Of a DNA stretch of 64,000 bases, positions 44,235-52,771 are shown piece after piece. Made by a program: the position numbers and the translations under genes. Numbering within the stretch: the stretch's first letter is position 1; each line of letters begins with the position of its first letter. Source of the DNA: Serratia quinivorans (GTDB lineage: Bacteria; Pseudomonadota; Gammaproteobacteria; Enterobacterales; Enterobacteriaceae). Where the stretch lies: positions 682,001 to 746,000 of the forward strand of contig NZ_CAMKGL010000001.1 of NCBI RefSeq assembly GCF_946227985.1, in the 5' to 3' direction. The notes under the pieces are model-generated. The model did not search any database. It had not been told where the DNA came from and saw nothing but the letters and a program-made list of their open reading frames with translations.

Positions 44235-45192
44235 GTGGTTAGTGGAGGTCAAAGGGTTGAAGAAGCATTTTCCGCTGCGAGAAGGCCTGTTCGGCCGGAC
44301 TACCGGGCAGCTGCGAGCGGTGGATGACGTCAGTTTCGGCATTCGAAAAGGCACGATTTTCGGCCTGGTGGGCGAGTCCGGCAGTGGGAAAACCACCGTG
44401 GGCCGCACGCTGCTGGGGCTGCATGACAAAACCGCCGGTGAGGTGCTGTTCAAGGGACAGGCGCTGGATGCGCTCAGCCCGCGACGGCGGCGTGAGATGC
44501 GCCCGAAGATGCAGTTGGTGTTTCAGGATCCCTACAGTTCGCTGAACCCGAGGATGCGCATTGGCGATGCGATTGGTGAGGCCCTGTTGCAACATGGGCT
44601 GGCGCAGAGAAACGAGCTGCGCGATCGGGTGATCGACACCCTGGAGATCTGCGGGCTGTCGGCGCAGCACTACGGCCGTTTTCCGCATGAGTTTTCTGGT
44701 GGTCAGCGGCAGCGCATCGGCATTGCCCGCGCGCTGATCCTGCAGCCGGAATTTATCGTCGCCGACGAGCCGATTTCGGCGCTCGACGTCTCAATCCAGG
44801 CGCAGATCATCAACCTGTTTTCCGATCTTCAGGAGCAGCAGGGGGTGACCTTTCTGTTTATTTCGCACGATCTCGGGGTGGTGGAGCACCTGTGTCAGGA
44901 CGTGGCGGTGATGTATCTCGGCCAGATTGTCGAGAGCGCAGACCGCGACAGCCTGTTCGGTCAACCGCGCCATCCCTATACCCAGGCGCTGCTGGCAGCG
45001 GTGCCCAGTCTGGATCCGCAACGCCAGCCGCAGGCGATGGCGCGGGGCGAACTGCCTAACCCCGCGCAACCGCCGCATGGCTGTCGTTTTCACCCCCGTT
45101 GTCCGCAGGCTACCGCGCAGTGCCGGGAACAGGCCCCAGTATTACGCACGGTGGCCGCAGGGCATCGGGTGGCTTGCCATTATGCCGAGTGA
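44224..45192 (+). CDS. DppF/OppF-type ABC transporter ATPase
   Basis: 322-residue ABC ATPase: Walker A GESGSGKTTVGRTLLGL, signature FSGGQRQRIGIARALI, Walker B FIVADEPISALD, switch His in FISHDLGVVEHLC, and the C-terminal CRFHPRCPQATAQCREQAP cluster. ATG at 44224 has GGAGG 8 bases upstream. It completes a heterodimeric ATPase with the previous gene and ends the operon. Confidence 0.93.
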   Translation: MSAEWLVEVKGLKKHFPLREGLFGRTTGQLRAVDDVSFGIRKGTIFGLVGESGSGKTTVGRTLLGLHDKTAGEVLFKGQALDALSPRRRREMRPKMQLVFQDPYSSLNPRMRIGDAIGEALLQHGLAQRNELRDRVIDTLEICGLSAQHYGRFPHEFSGGQRQRIGIARALILQPEFIVADEPISALDVSIQAQIINLFSDLQEQQGVTFLFISHDLGVVEHLCQDVAVMYLGQIVESADRDSLFGQPRHPYTQALLAAVPSLDPQRQPQAMARGELPNPAQPPHGCRFHPRCPQATAQCREQAPVLRTVAAGHRVACHYAE

Positions 45193-45193
45193 C

Positions 45194-46171
45194 CTAGGCC
45201 AGATAATGCTTCAGCGCCCGTCCGGCCTGATGGATGGCGGAATGCACCGCCGGCACATGGGCGATAGGGTTTAGCAGGCCGTAATCGTGGATCAGCCCAT
45301 TGTAGCGGGTGGATGTGACCTCTACTCCGGCGGCATTCAGCAGCCGGGCATAGGCTTCGCCCTCGTCACGCAGCACGTCCAGCTCGGCGGTCTGCACCAG
45401 TGCCGGTGGCAGGCCTTTTAGCTGCTCCAGCGTGGCATTGAGCGGTGAGGCGTAGATTTCTTTGCGCTGCGCTTTATCGGTAGTGTAGTTGTCCCAGAAC
45501 CATTTCATCATGTTGCGGGTCAGAAAGTGGCCTTCGGCGAACTGGTGATAAGAGTCGGTATCAAAGCTGGCGTGCGTCACCGGCCACAGCAGGATCTGAG
45601 TGCGCAGCGCCGGGGTCCCTTTTTCTTTGGCCATTAGGCTGACCGCCGCCGCCATATTGCCGCCTACGCTGTTGCCGACCACTGCCAGCCGCGAGCCGTC
45701 AACGTTGATTTTCTCGCCGTATTCGGCCACCCATTCGGTGGCGGCATAGGCCTGATGGATGGCGGTCGGGTAATGGGCCTCCGGTGACGGGGTATAGTTG
45801 ACGAACACCGCGGCCGCACCTGAGCTGTAAACCAAATCACGCACCAGCCGCTCATGGGTAGGGAAGTCACCCAGCACCCAACCGCCGCCGTGGAAGAACA
45901 TAAACACCGGCAGTGCTTCCTTGACCTTGGCCGGTCGCACAATGTGCAGCAGGATATCCTGCCCCTCGACATGAATGGTTTTCTCGCTGATTTCGACCTC
46001 GTGCAGTGGCACTTCGACGCTACGCTGCGCGCCCTCCAGCACCTTGCGCGCCTCCTTCGGTTTCATTTCTTCCATCGGCTTGCCACCGCCGGCATTCAAG
46101 GCATCCAGAAAGGTGCGAATATCATGCTGTGCGGCCGGTTGGGTGGGATCTACAGTTTTCTTGGACATCAT
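45194..46171 (-). CDS. alpha/beta hydrolase, bacterial hormone-sensitive lipase family (family IV esterase)
   Basis: 325-residue cytoplasmic esterase: the oxyanion motif FFHGGGWVLGD, the nucleophile elbow VVGNSVGGNMAA (Ser), the acid in TAELDVLRDEGEAYA and the His in GLIHDYGLL. This is the full catalytic set of family IV. It probably acts on short acyl or other small esters; the natural substrate is not evident. It is convergent with the peptide transporter, ending 2 bases from it, and divergent from the glycosylasparaginase-like gene across a 240-base promoter region. Confidence 0.9.
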   Translation of the reverse strand: MMSKKTVDPTQPAAQHDIRTFLDALNAGGGKPMEEMKPKEARKVLEGAQRSVEVPLHEVEISEKTIHVEGQDILLHIVRPAKVKEALPVFMFFHGGGWVLGDFPTHERLVRDLVYSSGAAAVFVNYTPSPEAHYPTAIHQAYAATEWVAEYGEKINVDGSRLAVVGNSVGGNMAAAVSLMAKEKGTPALRTQILLWPVTHASFDTDSYHQFAEGHFLTRNMMKWFWDNYTTDKAQRKEIYASPLNATLEQLKGLPPALVQTAELDVLRDEGEAYARLLNAAGVEVTSTRYNGLIHDYGLLNPIAHVPAVHSAIHQAGRALKHYLA

Positions 46172-46285
46172 GGCTCCTCATGCGCTTTTCGGTCGAGATC
46201 ACAGTGTAGTTGAATGGCTGCCGTTTGCTGGCCCGACAGCACGTTGAGAAAAGGCGTCCCGCGCCACGCTTTCGGCCGCCTGAGT

Positions 46286-46314
46286 TTGACTTTTCTACGG
46301 GGCGAAGATACTTT
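46286..46314 (+). promoter_or_regulatory. sigma-70 promoter of the glycosylasparaginase-like gene
   Basis: TTGACT, a 17-base spacer and TACTTT. The -10 ends 6 bases before the palindromic operator at 46320. Strong -35, weak -10, the same geometry as the promoter at 54241-54269. Confidence 0.65.
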
Positions 46315-46319
46315 TTAAA

Positions 46320-46347
46320 CACCAATGGAACACGTGTTCCATTGGTG
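46320..46347. promoter_or_regulatory. LacI-family operator, 28-bp perfect palindrome
   Basis: The sequence reads CACCAATGGAACAC followed by its exact reverse complement. The 18-bp core ATGGAACACGTGTTCCAT (46325-46342) recurs at 54216-54233 before the ABC operon. The central CG and GAACA half-site fit LacI-family operators. It covers the predicted transcription start, consistent with repression by the LacI-type protein encoded in this locus. Confidence 0.82.
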
Positions 46348-46410
46348 CCGAACACCGGATAACCCGGTGCCTCTTTTGGGCGCTTAACGCCGTGCGGGAA
46401 ACAAAACCCT

Positions 46411-47337
46411 ATGATTGTGATTGCAAACTCTGAAGGACATCCGGGCATCGGTCTGTCGGCCGAACGGCTGCAGCAGGGGCATAACGGCCTGCGCGCCATC
46501 GTTGACGGCATCAAGCTGGTGGAGTTGGATCCGAGCGTGCGCACCGTGGGCTACGGCGGCTGGCCCAACGTGTTGGGTGAAATGGAACTGGATGCCTCGG
46601 TGATGGACGGCGACAGCTTGCGCACCGGCGCAGTAGGGGCATTGCAAGGGTACCTGCATCCGGTGGAGGTGGCGTACCGGGTGATGGAAGACCTTAACCA
46701 CGAGATCCTGGTCGGTGCCGGGGCAGCACGTTTTGCTGCCGAAATTGGCGCACTGGCCGGTGACAATCTGATTGCCGACTCCAAACGCGTCTGGTGGGAA
46801 AAGCTGGAGCAGGCGATGAGTGCCGAACAGCGTCGTGACTGGCCGAATATTCCGCTGGCCGGGCTGTCGAACAACGCCACCGATCCGGAGCGAGTGCGCG
46901 ATACCACGGTGTTTTTAGCGCAGGATGGCGGGGGCACCCTCAGTGCCGCTACCTCGACCTCGGGCTGGGCGTGGAAATACCCGGGAAGATTGGGAGACAG
47001 CCCGATCATTGGCAGCGGCTCCTATGCCGACAGCCGCTATGGCGCCTGCGCCTGTACTCACACCGGGGAAATGACCATCCGCTGCGGTACCAGCCGCGCC
47101 GTGGTGTTGTACATGAAGATGGGCATGGCGCTGGATCAGGCGGTGTATGAAGCGATAGAAGATTTGACCTACCTGAAGGACGGTTATACCGAAGGGGTGA
47201 CGATCCATGCCGTCGATAAGCAGGGCAACCACAAGGTGGTCAGCCTCAATTGCCCCGGCCCAATCCAATACTGGCTGTGGCAAACCGGCATGGCAGCACC
47301 GGAATTACGCGATGCCGAGATGATCACTACCCGCTGA
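46411..47337 (+). CDS. glycosylasparaginase / isoaspartyl peptidase-type Ntn hydrolase
   Basis: 308-residue asparaginase_2-family N-terminal nucleophile hydrolase. The self-cleavage site is RVRDTTVFLAQD (Asp164-Thr165), with Thr165 as expected nucleophile of the beta-subunit. RLGDSPIIGSGSYAD and ACTHTGEMTIR are the conserved substrate-binding segments. The insert WWEKLEQAM...DWPNIPLAG resembles aspartylglucosaminidases (N4-GlcNAc-Asn amidases) more than plant-type asparaginase IaaA. It would release asparagine or aspartate from N-linked sugar-Asn or isoaspartyl peptides, probably in the cytoplasm since no signal peptide is seen. It shares an operator with the sugar-type ABC operon on its right. 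Confidence 0.85.
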   Translation: MIVIANSEGHPGIGLSAERLQQGHNGLRAIVDGIKLVELDPSVRTVGYGGWPNVLGEMELDASVMDGDSLRTGAVGALQGYLHPVEVAYRVMEDLNHEILVGAGAARFAAEIGALAGDNLIADSKRVWWEKLEQAMSAEQRRDWPNIPLAGLSNNATDPERVRDTTVFLAQDGGGTLSAATSTSGWAWKYPGRLGDSPIIGSGSYADSRYGACACTHTGEMTIRCGTSRAVVLYMKMGMALDQAVYEAIEDLTYLKDGYTEGVTIHAVDKQGNHKVVSLNCPGPIQYWLWQTGMAAPELRDAEMITTR

Positions 47338-47346
47338 AAGGCAGGG

Positions 47347-48348
47347 TTAGCAGGAGGCTCGTACCACCAGTTCGGTGGGGATGGTCACCTGCTGCGGCGC
47401 GGCCTGCGGGCTGCTGCTGCGCAGTTCGATCAGTTGCACAATGGCGGCGATCATCGCACTGATATCCCGCCGTACCGAGGTCAGTTGGTAGCTTGGCCAG
47501 GCGGCCATCGGAATATCGTCAAAGCCGTAGACCGCGACGTCCTGCGGGATCTGCAGCGGCGTATGCAAACGAATATAATCCATCACCCCCATCGCCATGG
47601 AATCTGCGGTGCAGAAGATCGCCTGCGGGGCCGGCTGTGCCGCCAGCAGCTGCGGTGCCAGCTTGAAACCGCTCAGGTAGCTGTAATCCCCGCTGAGCTG
47701 GGCCACGATCTGCAATTGCTGCTGCGCCGCCTGGGCTAGAAAGGTCTGTTGGCGCAGCTGTTCCCCTTTGGCGCTGCTGCGCCCGCCCAGCACTGCCACC
47801 CGTTGTTGCCCCTTTTGCGCCATCAGCGCCGCCAATTGTTGCAGGCTGGGGGCCTCATCGGCGTTGAGCGCATCGCACAGGGCGTCGCCCGCCAGGCCGT
47901 TGAGCATAATTGGCGTGGCGACGCGAAACAGATCTTTCGCGGCGCGGGCGCTGATATGGTCGGCGAACACCACGGCAGAATCGACGTGATAGGAAATGGT
48001 TTGTTTCAGGTAACCGGCCGGATCTTCGATGCCCTCCAGCCGAATCATCACCGCCTGCCGGTTGCTGTTTTGCAACTGCTCAACCAGACGGTCGAAAAAC
48101 TCCAGGTCGGACAGGTCATGAAAGTGGTTTACCACCACCGCGACAAAGCCGGTTTTGCCGGTGTGCAGGCTCTGGGCGATGGCGTCCGGGGCGTAGCCCA
48201 GTTGGCCGGCGACGCGCATCACCAGCTCACGGTTTTTCTGCGATACCCGGCCCTGATTGGAAAAGGCGCGGGAAACCACGGTGCGTGAAACGCCGGCAAC
48301 GCGGGCGACATCGTGAGAGGTGACTTTTTTAATCGGCATGGTGCGCAT
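47347..48348 (-). CDS. LacI-family transcriptional repressor
   Basis: 333 residues. An N-terminal LacI helix-turn-helix and hinge (VTSHDVARVAGVSRTVVSRA, FSNQGRVSQKNRELVMRVAG, LGYAPDAIAQSL) precedes a periplasmic-binding-protein-like effector domain ending DDIPMAAWPSYQLTSVR. The start at 48348 is chosen over an ATG nine bases downstream, since neither has a strong ribosome binding site. It lies at the 3' end of the ABC operon and is convergent with the glycosylasparaginase-like gene; both promoters carry its likely operator. The inducer is presumably a sugar-containing substrate of this system. Confidence 0.92.
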   Translation of the reverse strand: MRTMPIKKVTSHDVARVAGVSRTVVSRAFSNQGRVSQKNRELVMRVAGQLGYAPDAIAQSLHTGKTGFVAVVVNHFHDLSDLEFFDRLVEQLQNSNRQAVMIRLEGIEDPAGYLKQTISYHVDSAVVFADHISARAAKDLFRVATPIMLNGLAGDALCDALNADEAPSLQQLAALMAQKGQQRVAVLGGRSSAKGEQLRQQTFLAQAAQQQLQIVAQLSGDYSYLSGFKLAPQLLAAQPAPQAIFCTADSMAMGVMDYIRLHTPLQIPQDVAVYGFDDIPMAAWPSYQLTSVRRDISAMIAAIVQLIELRSSSPQAAPQQVTIPTELVVRASC

Positions 48349-48433
48349 ACTCAACGGAAAACAGGGCGCTGCGGTAGGGTCGCGCAGCGGGCATAGGGTC
48401 TCACAGAACGCCGCTCGGTAACACCGTTTCCCC

Positions 48434-49534
48434 CTATGGTGCCATCCGTTCGCCGGTTTGCGAGTCAAAAAAGTGCAGCGCGCGGGTATCCAGCGTCACC
48501 GCCAGCGGTTGCCCTTGTGACTGCTGAAACTGAGAGTGCTGTTTCACGATGTATTGCGCACCGTTGTCGCCTTGCACGAACAGATTGCTTTCTGCCCCCA
48601 GATTTTCACTGTATACCAGCGTCCCGGTCAGATGCGGTTCTGCAAGTGGTTCGCTGATCCGGCAGGCCTCCGGACGGCAGCCCAGCGTCACCCATGCCCC
48701 CGGTTGCAGAGCCAACGCCGGGAAATCGGCGGTGGCCAGCGGCAGCACCAGGCCCGAATCGCCTTGTAGCATAATCTGCTCGCCCTGAACCTGGACCTGT
48801 ACCTCAAACAGATTCATCTGCGGTGAACCGATAAACTCGGCGACAAAACGATTAACCGGACGGTGGTAGAGATCCAGCGGCGTGCCGATTTGCTGTACTT
48901 TGCCCTGGTTCATGATCACCACTTTGTCCGCCATGGTCATTGCCTCCACCTGATCGTGGGTGACGTAGATAATGGTGGCACCGATCGCCTTGTGCAGCGC
49001 CGACAGCTCCTGACGCATGCGGTTACGCAGTTTGGCATCGAGATTGGACAGCGGTTCATCGAACAGGAACACCTTCGGCCGCCGGACGATCGCCCGACCG
49101 AGCGCCACCCGTTGGCGTTGGCCACCGGAAAGCTGACCGGGTTTGACCTGTAGAAACTCACTCAGGTGCAGCATTTCGGCGACGGCGGCTATCTGGCCGG
49201 CGATCTCCGCTTTGGCCATGCCTTTGATTTTCAGCGACAGCGCCATGTTGTCGTACACCGTCATGTGCGGATACAGCGCATAGCTCTGGAACACCATGGC
49301 GATATCACGGTATTTAGGCAGCACTTCGTTCATGCGCTCGCCGTCGATGCGCAATTCGCCGGAGGACAGGGTTTCCAGCCCGGCGATCATTCGCAGGGTG
49401 GTGGACTTGCCGCAGCCCGATGGGCCGAGCAGCACCACAAACTCGCCTTTTTCCACCTGCAGATTCACGTTGCTGGCGGCCTGATAGCCGTTGTCATAAC
49501 GTTTGTTGATATCGAGCAATTCTACGTAAGCCAT
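48434..49534 (-). CDS. UgpC/MalK-type ABC transporter ATPase
   Basis: 366-residue ABC ATPase of the carbohydrate CUT1 class: Walker A GPSGCGKSTTLRMIAGLE, signature LSGGQRQRVALGRAIVR, Walker B VFLFDEPLSNLD, the switch His in VTHDQVEAMTMADKV, and a TOBE/OB-fold regulatory C-terminus. It starts at 49534, overlapping the stop of the preceding aminopeptidase gene by 1 base. It powers the two permeases encoded upstream in this operon. Confidence 0.94.
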   Translation of the reverse strand: MAYVELLDINKRYDNGYQAASNVNLQVEKGEFVVLLGPSGCGKSTTLRMIAGLETLSSGELRIDGERMNEVLPKYRDIAMVFQSYALYPHMTVYDNMALSLKIKGMAKAEIAGQIAAVAEMLHLSEFLQVKPGQLSGGQRQRVALGRAIVRRPKVFLFDEPLSNLDAKLRNRMRQELSALHKAIGATIIYVTHDQVEAMTMADKVVIMNQGKVQQIGTPLDLYHRPVNRFVAEFIGSPQMNLFEVQVQVQGEQIMLQGDSGLVLPLATADFPALALQPGAWVTLGCRPEACRISEPLAEPHLTGTLVYSENLGAESNLFVQGDNGAQYIVKQHSQFQQSQGQPLAVTLDTRALHFFDSQTGERMAP

Positions 49535-50943
49535 CAGTGCTCCGTTTCGGCAAGCAGGGAACTCAGCCGTGCCAGCAGCAGCACGCCGAATGAGGACGCG
49601 CCGTTGGCATACAGCTTGCGGTGCGGCATATCGGTCGACATGGCGGCGATGTCCAGATGCGCCCAGCGTTGACCCGGTTGCACGAACTCGCTGATAAAGG
49701 TCGCCGCCACGCAAGGGCTGCCGTGCGGATCTTCACCGCCGTGGCGGTAGTCGGCAAATTCAGACTTCAGCACGCCGCGATACCAGCCGCCGTGCGGCAT
49801 CGGCCACACCGGTTCTGCGCTGATCTTGCCCGCCTGGGTGACCTGCGCCAGAAACGCCGGGTCGTTGCCCATCATGGCGGCATATTCCTTGCCCAGCGCC
49901 ACGCCGGCGCCGCCGGTCAGGGTGGCAATATCCAGCAGATAATCCGGCTGGAAGCGTTGTTGGGCATAGCTGATCACGTCCGCCAGCACCATGCGGCCCT
50001 CGGCATCGGTGGAAATGATCTCCACCGATTTGCCGTTGTGCATGGTGACAACGTCACCAGGTCGTTGGGCGCGGGAGGAGGGCATGTTTTCCACCAGCCC
50101 GCACAGGCCGATGACGCGGATGGGCAATTGCAGTGCGTCGATAATGCGCATGGCGCCCACCACCGCAGCGGCGCCGCCCATATCGAACTTCATGGTGCTC
50201 ATGCGCGCCGCGCCTTTGATGCTGATGCCGCCGCTGTCGAAGGTGACGCCTTTGCCGACCAGTGCCAGCGTGTGGCGGGCGTTGGCCGGATGGTGATCGA
50301 GGATCAACAACTGCGAGGCACGGGCGCTGCCCTGGCCGACCCCGAGCAGGCCGCCAAAGCCCTGCGCCGCCATTTGTTCATCTCCCAATACCTCCTGGCG
50401 CAGGTGACGGAAGGGTAACTGCGCTACCGCTTCTACAAAGCTTTCCGGGTAGAGAATATTGGCCGGTTTGTTCATCAGCTCGCGGCCAATGATCACGCCC
50501 TCGGCATGCAGATTAGCCCAGTCGCACAGAGCCTGGGTAGTCGCATCCTGGCTGTTCAGTGGCAGGGTGGGATCGGCAAGCCGGGCGTTGGCGTGATGTT
50601 GATAATGATAAGCACCCAGGCGCAGACCGAACAGTATCCAGCGCCAGTTCTCGGCATCTGCCGGTAATTCCGGGGCCAGCGTCAGGCGGAGCTGTTGCAG
50701 CCCGTAGTCTTTTTGCCCGGCGGCGATCGCCGCACCGGCATCCTGCAGCGCGGCAGGGGTCGGCGGCGTGCCGATATTGAGTGCAAAGCGCCCGTCACCC
50801 AGTGGATAAAGCGTGCCGACCCTTGCCCGTTGCAGACCGGCATTTTGCAATGTGGCAGGCAGTTGGTCTTCTGCGGCAGCAAACAGGATCACTTGTTGAC
50901 GCTCGCTCGCGCCGTTCGCGCGGTAAATATCGATTGATTGCAT
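49534..50943 (-). CDS. M17 leucyl-type aminopeptidase
   Basis: 469-residue cytosolic metallo-aminopeptidase of the M17 family. The catalytic core is VGKGVTFDSGGISIKGA (metal-binding Lys/Asp), FDMGGAAAVVGAM and EIISTDAEGRMVLAD, the M17 signature with metal Asp/Glu and Arg. DIATLTGGAGVALG closes the site. It is an extra copy distinct from housekeeping PepA/PepB and lies inside a sugar-ABC operon, overlapping the ATPase gene. Likely role: trimming imported peptides or glycopeptides. Confidence 0.92.
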   Translation of the reverse strand: MQSIDIYRANGASERQQVILFAAAEDQLPATLQNAGLQRARVGTLYPLGDGRFALNIGTPPTPAALQDAGAAIAAGQKDYGLQQLRLTLAPELPADAENWRWILFGLRLGAYHYQHHANARLADPTLPLNSQDATTQALCDWANLHAEGVIIGRELMNKPANILYPESFVEAVAQLPFRHLRQEVLGDEQMAAQGFGGLLGVGQGSARASQLLILDHHPANARHTLALVGKGVTFDSGGISIKGAARMSTMKFDMGGAAAVVGAMRIIDALQLPIRVIGLCGLVENMPSSRAQRPGDVVTMHNGKSVEIISTDAEGRMVLADVISYAQQRFQPDYLLDIATLTGGAGVALGKEYAAMMGNDPAFLAQVTQAGKISAEPVWPMPHGGWYRGVLKSEFADYRHGGEDPHGSPCVAATFISEFVQPGQRWAHLDIAAMSTDMPHRKLYANGASSFGVLLLARLSSLLAETEH

Positions 50944-50946
50944 AAG

Positions 50947-51780
50947 TTACCCTTTAACCGCCCCACGGGTGAGGCTTTCCATCATTTGTTTGGACGAGAA
51001 GATAAAGGCGATCAGCAGCGGCACGATCGCCAGGAAACTGCCGGTCATCACCAGGTTCCAGGGGGTGGCAGTGGCACCGCTCAGGCTGCGCAGCACCAAC
51101 TGGAGAATTTGTTTGTCCGGCGACTGCAACGCCACCAGCGGCAGCATAAAGTTGTTCCAGGTATCGACCACTACCACGATCGCTACCGTCAGCAGGGCCG
51201 GGCGCATCAGCGGCAGGCCGATACGCAGGAAGATTTGCAGTTCGTTCAGGCCATCCATGCGCGCACTGTCGAGAATTTCGCTGGGCAGTGAGGAACTGAC
51301 GTACTGGCGCACCAGGAAAATGCCGAAGATGTTGACCCCGGCAGGTAGCCAGACGGCGGCGAACTGATCCAGCAGGCCGACGCTTTTGATAACGAAAAAA
51401 TAGGGCACCAGATTGACTACGCTGGGCACCATCATGGTCAGCATCAGGCTGGTGAACAGCACCTTTTTACCTTTGAACTGATAAACGCTAAAGGCGTAGC
51501 CCGCAGCGGCGGAAACCAGCACGCTGGTCAGCGTCGCCATGGCGGTGACATACAGGGTATTGAGCAGCGCATGGGTGAAGGGGACTTGCTGTTCCAGCCC
51601 CTGGTAGTTTTCCAGCAGGTGGCTGCCAAAGCGCAGCGACATGCCCATGATGCTGCGGGTGTCCTGCGTCGCCAGCAAGGCCGACCAATAGAACGGGAAC
51701 AATGACAGCGAAGCAAACAGTGAGACCAGCAGGTAAATCACCAGTTTGCCGGTATCAAAACGACGGCCGTTAGCGTTCAT
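50947..51780 (-). CDS. CUT1-type sugar ABC transporter permease (MalG/UgpE-like)
   Basis: 277-residue inner-membrane permease with six helices. The EAA-type coupling motif is EILDSARMDGLNELQIFLRI followed by GLPLMRPAL. The C-terminus SSKQMMESLTRGAVKG is typical of MalG/UgpE. It is 3 bases from the aminopeptidase gene and overlaps the other permease by 11 bases. Confidence 0.93.
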   Translation of the reverse strand: MNANGRRFDTGKLVIYLLVSLFASLSLFPFYWSALLATQDTRSIMGMSLRFGSHLLENYQGLEQQVPFTHALLNTLYVTAMATLTSVLVSAAAGYAFSVYQFKGKKVLFTSLMLTMMVPSVVNLVPYFFVIKSVGLLDQFAAVWLPAGVNIFGIFLVRQYVSSSLPSEILDSARMDGLNELQIFLRIGLPLMRPALLTVAIVVVVDTWNNFMLPLVALQSPDKQILQLVLRSLSGATATPWNLVMTGSFLAIVPLLIAFIFSSKQMMESLTRGAVKG

Positions 51781-52711
51781 CGTTCAATCCTCCCCGCTTG
51801 CCAAAGCCCCAGAACACCAGGGCGCTGACCACGGCAATCAACAGGAACAGGATCCAGGAGATCGCCGAAGCGGTGCCCATATCCAAATAGGACCAACCGG
51901 TTTTGTACACGTACATCGATACCGTCAGGCCGCTGTTGTCGACCCCGCCGGTGCCTTGCGTCAGGATCATCGGTTCATTGAACAACTGCATATTGCCGAT
52001 CAGCGTCATCAAGGTGGCGAAGAAGATAAAGGGTGCCAACAGCGGCAGGGCGATATAGCGAAATTTTTGCCAGCGGCCGGCGCCGTCCAGTTCAATCGCT
52101 TCGTACAGGTCCGGCGAGATCGACGCCAGGCCGGTCATGTAAATCACCGTATTGATGCCGGTAAACTTCCAGGTCACCTGATTGGCGATGGTGAAGCGGA
52201 TCCAGTCACTGTCAAAGAAGTTGATCGGCAAGGCCGCCGCCAGCGTGCCGAGGTGTAGTCGGGTGGCTAACCCGCTGAGCAGTTCGTTAACCATGCCGAC
52301 CGGGGAGAACAGGTTGAACACTATCAGGCTGACGGCGACGGAAGAGGTGATGTAGGGCAGGAAGATTGCCGCCTTCAGAAAACGCCTGCCGCGCACGATG
52401 ATGTGCAGCAATGAGTAGGCCAGGGTGATGGCGAACAGGTGCTGGCACAGGCCGGACACCAGCGTGATTTTGATGGTGTTGACCAGCGACACCCAGAAGG
52501 CATCGTCGGTGAAGGCATAGTAAAAGTTGTCCAGCCCGACAAACTTCATCGAACTGAGGCCTTTGACCGGGTTCCACGACTGAAAGGACAAAAACGCCGA
52601 GAAGAAGATCGGGAAGGCGTTGAACACCGCGAACAGCAGCATAAACGGCAGCAGCAGCAGGTAGGCGGTGCGGTGATCGTGCAGCAGCCCTTTGAAAAAT
52701 CGCTTACGCAT
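51770..52711 (-). CDS. CUT1-type sugar ABC transporter permease (MalF/UgpA-like)
   Basis: 313-residue inner-membrane permease: AYLLLLPFMLLFAVFNAFPI start, the EAA-type segment DLYEAIELDGAGRWQKFRYI followed by ALPLLAPF, and about six helices. It forms the channel with the next permease. The operon order is binding protein, permease, permease, aminopeptidase, ATPase, repressor. Confidence 0.93.
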   Translation of the reverse strand: MRKRFFKGLLHDHRTAYLLLLPFMLLFAVFNAFPIFFSAFLSFQSWNPVKGLSSMKFVGLDNFYYAFTDDAFWVSLVNTIKITLVSGLCQHLFAITLAYSLLHIIVRGRRFLKAAIFLPYITSSVAVSLIVFNLFSPVGMVNELLSGLATRLHLGTLAAALPINFFDSDWIRFTIANQVTWKFTGINTVIYMTGLASISPDLYEAIELDGAGRWQKFRYIALPLLAPFIFFATLMTLIGNMQLFNEPMILTQGTGGVDNSGLTVSMYVYKTGWSYLDMGTASAISWILFLLIAVVSALVFWGFGKRGGLNDER

Positions 52712-52771
52712 AGATTCCCCGAACCGACGGAAACATAAAGTCGGCAGCCGACTGACCGCCGTATCTGATGA

